The notes under the pieces: generated by a model
Databases searched by the model: none
Told to the model about the DNA's origin: nothing
What the model saw: the letters and a program-made list of their open reading frames with translations, nothing else
Made by a program: the position numbers and the translations under genes
Source: Actinomyces dentalis DSM 19115
GTDB lineage: Bacteria; Actinomycetota; Actinomycetes; Actinomycetales; Actinomycetaceae
Assembly: GCF_000429225.1 (NCBI RefSeq)
Contig: NZ_AUBL01000042.1
Coordinates: 1-37,181 of the forward strand
Length of the DNA stretch: 37,181 bases
Direction of reading: 5' to 3'
In this document: in pieces, positions 37,133 through 37,181 of the stretch
Layout of the letters: each line of letters opens with the position of its first letter
How positions within the stretch are numbered: position 1 is the first letter of the stretch

Positions 37133-37181
37133 GCCTTTCTCACCAGGAAAGCCCCCGGACTGGCGGGGATCGGCGCGGTGG

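Overview
This is a high-GC, densely packed chromosomal window from an actinobacterium, most probably of the Actinomyces/Schaalia group (Actinomycetaceae); the genus is inferred. The support is gene order and family membership: an adjacent glnA2-glnE pair, a nif3 - CdsZ/FlgZ-like coiled-coil - rnpB block, a DUF3052-aceE pair, a PucR-type FasR regulator followed by acpP-fabF and DUF3145, and a type Ic methionine aminopeptidase. At least six genes start exactly 6 nt after a TANNNT box, the arrangement expected of leaderless transcripts in actinobacteria.

Layout. 1-722: 3' end of a tetratricopeptide-repeat protein, less GC-rich than its surroundings. 759-9474: core metabolism, with two histidine phosphatases, glnE and glnA2 (nitrogen assimilation), panB (pantothenate) and map (N-terminal Met removal). 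9695-10861: a membrane-anchored extracytoplasmic protein. 10997-13120: a minus-strand block of nif3, a cysteine-free zinc-ribbon-type protein and RNase P RNA. 13121-13963: about 840 bp without genes, holding two large inverted repeats of matching architecture. 13964-15295: an Lnt-type apolipoprotein N-acyltransferase. 15385-15611: tRNA-Leu(UAA) and a very odd tRNA-Ile with two anticodon-like hairpins. 15698-19224: hppA proton-pumping pyrophosphatase overlapping a glycosyltransferase-like gene. 19536-21951: an aminotransferase and a DUF218/YdcF-like protein. 21962 to about 23960: an AT-richer insert with a 5-TM membrane protein and a small overlapping ORF, both unrecognised. 24643-24715: tRNA-Val(UAC). 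24833-33623: DUF3052, aceE, aspA, fasR-like, acpP, fabF, DUF3145. 33856-36114: a DUF7916-like TIM barrel, def and a hypothetical protein. 36207-36281: tRNA-Asn. 36440-37132: a Pro/Ala-rich membrane-anchored protein, possibly cut short by a stop codon.

How the genes fit together. aceE makes acetyl-CoA. FasR-like, AcpP and FabF belong to fatty-acid elongation, but fabD and fabH, which sit inside this locus in Streptomyces, are absent here. GlnE adenylylates type I glutamine synthetase, yet the GlnA next to it carries Trp where the target Tyr should be, so its target is probably another GlnA elsewhere. Def and Map process protein N-termini.

The strongest candidates for something new are the double-hairpin tRNA-Ile, the paired inverted-repeat elements at 13262-13652, and the two-gene AT-rich insert.
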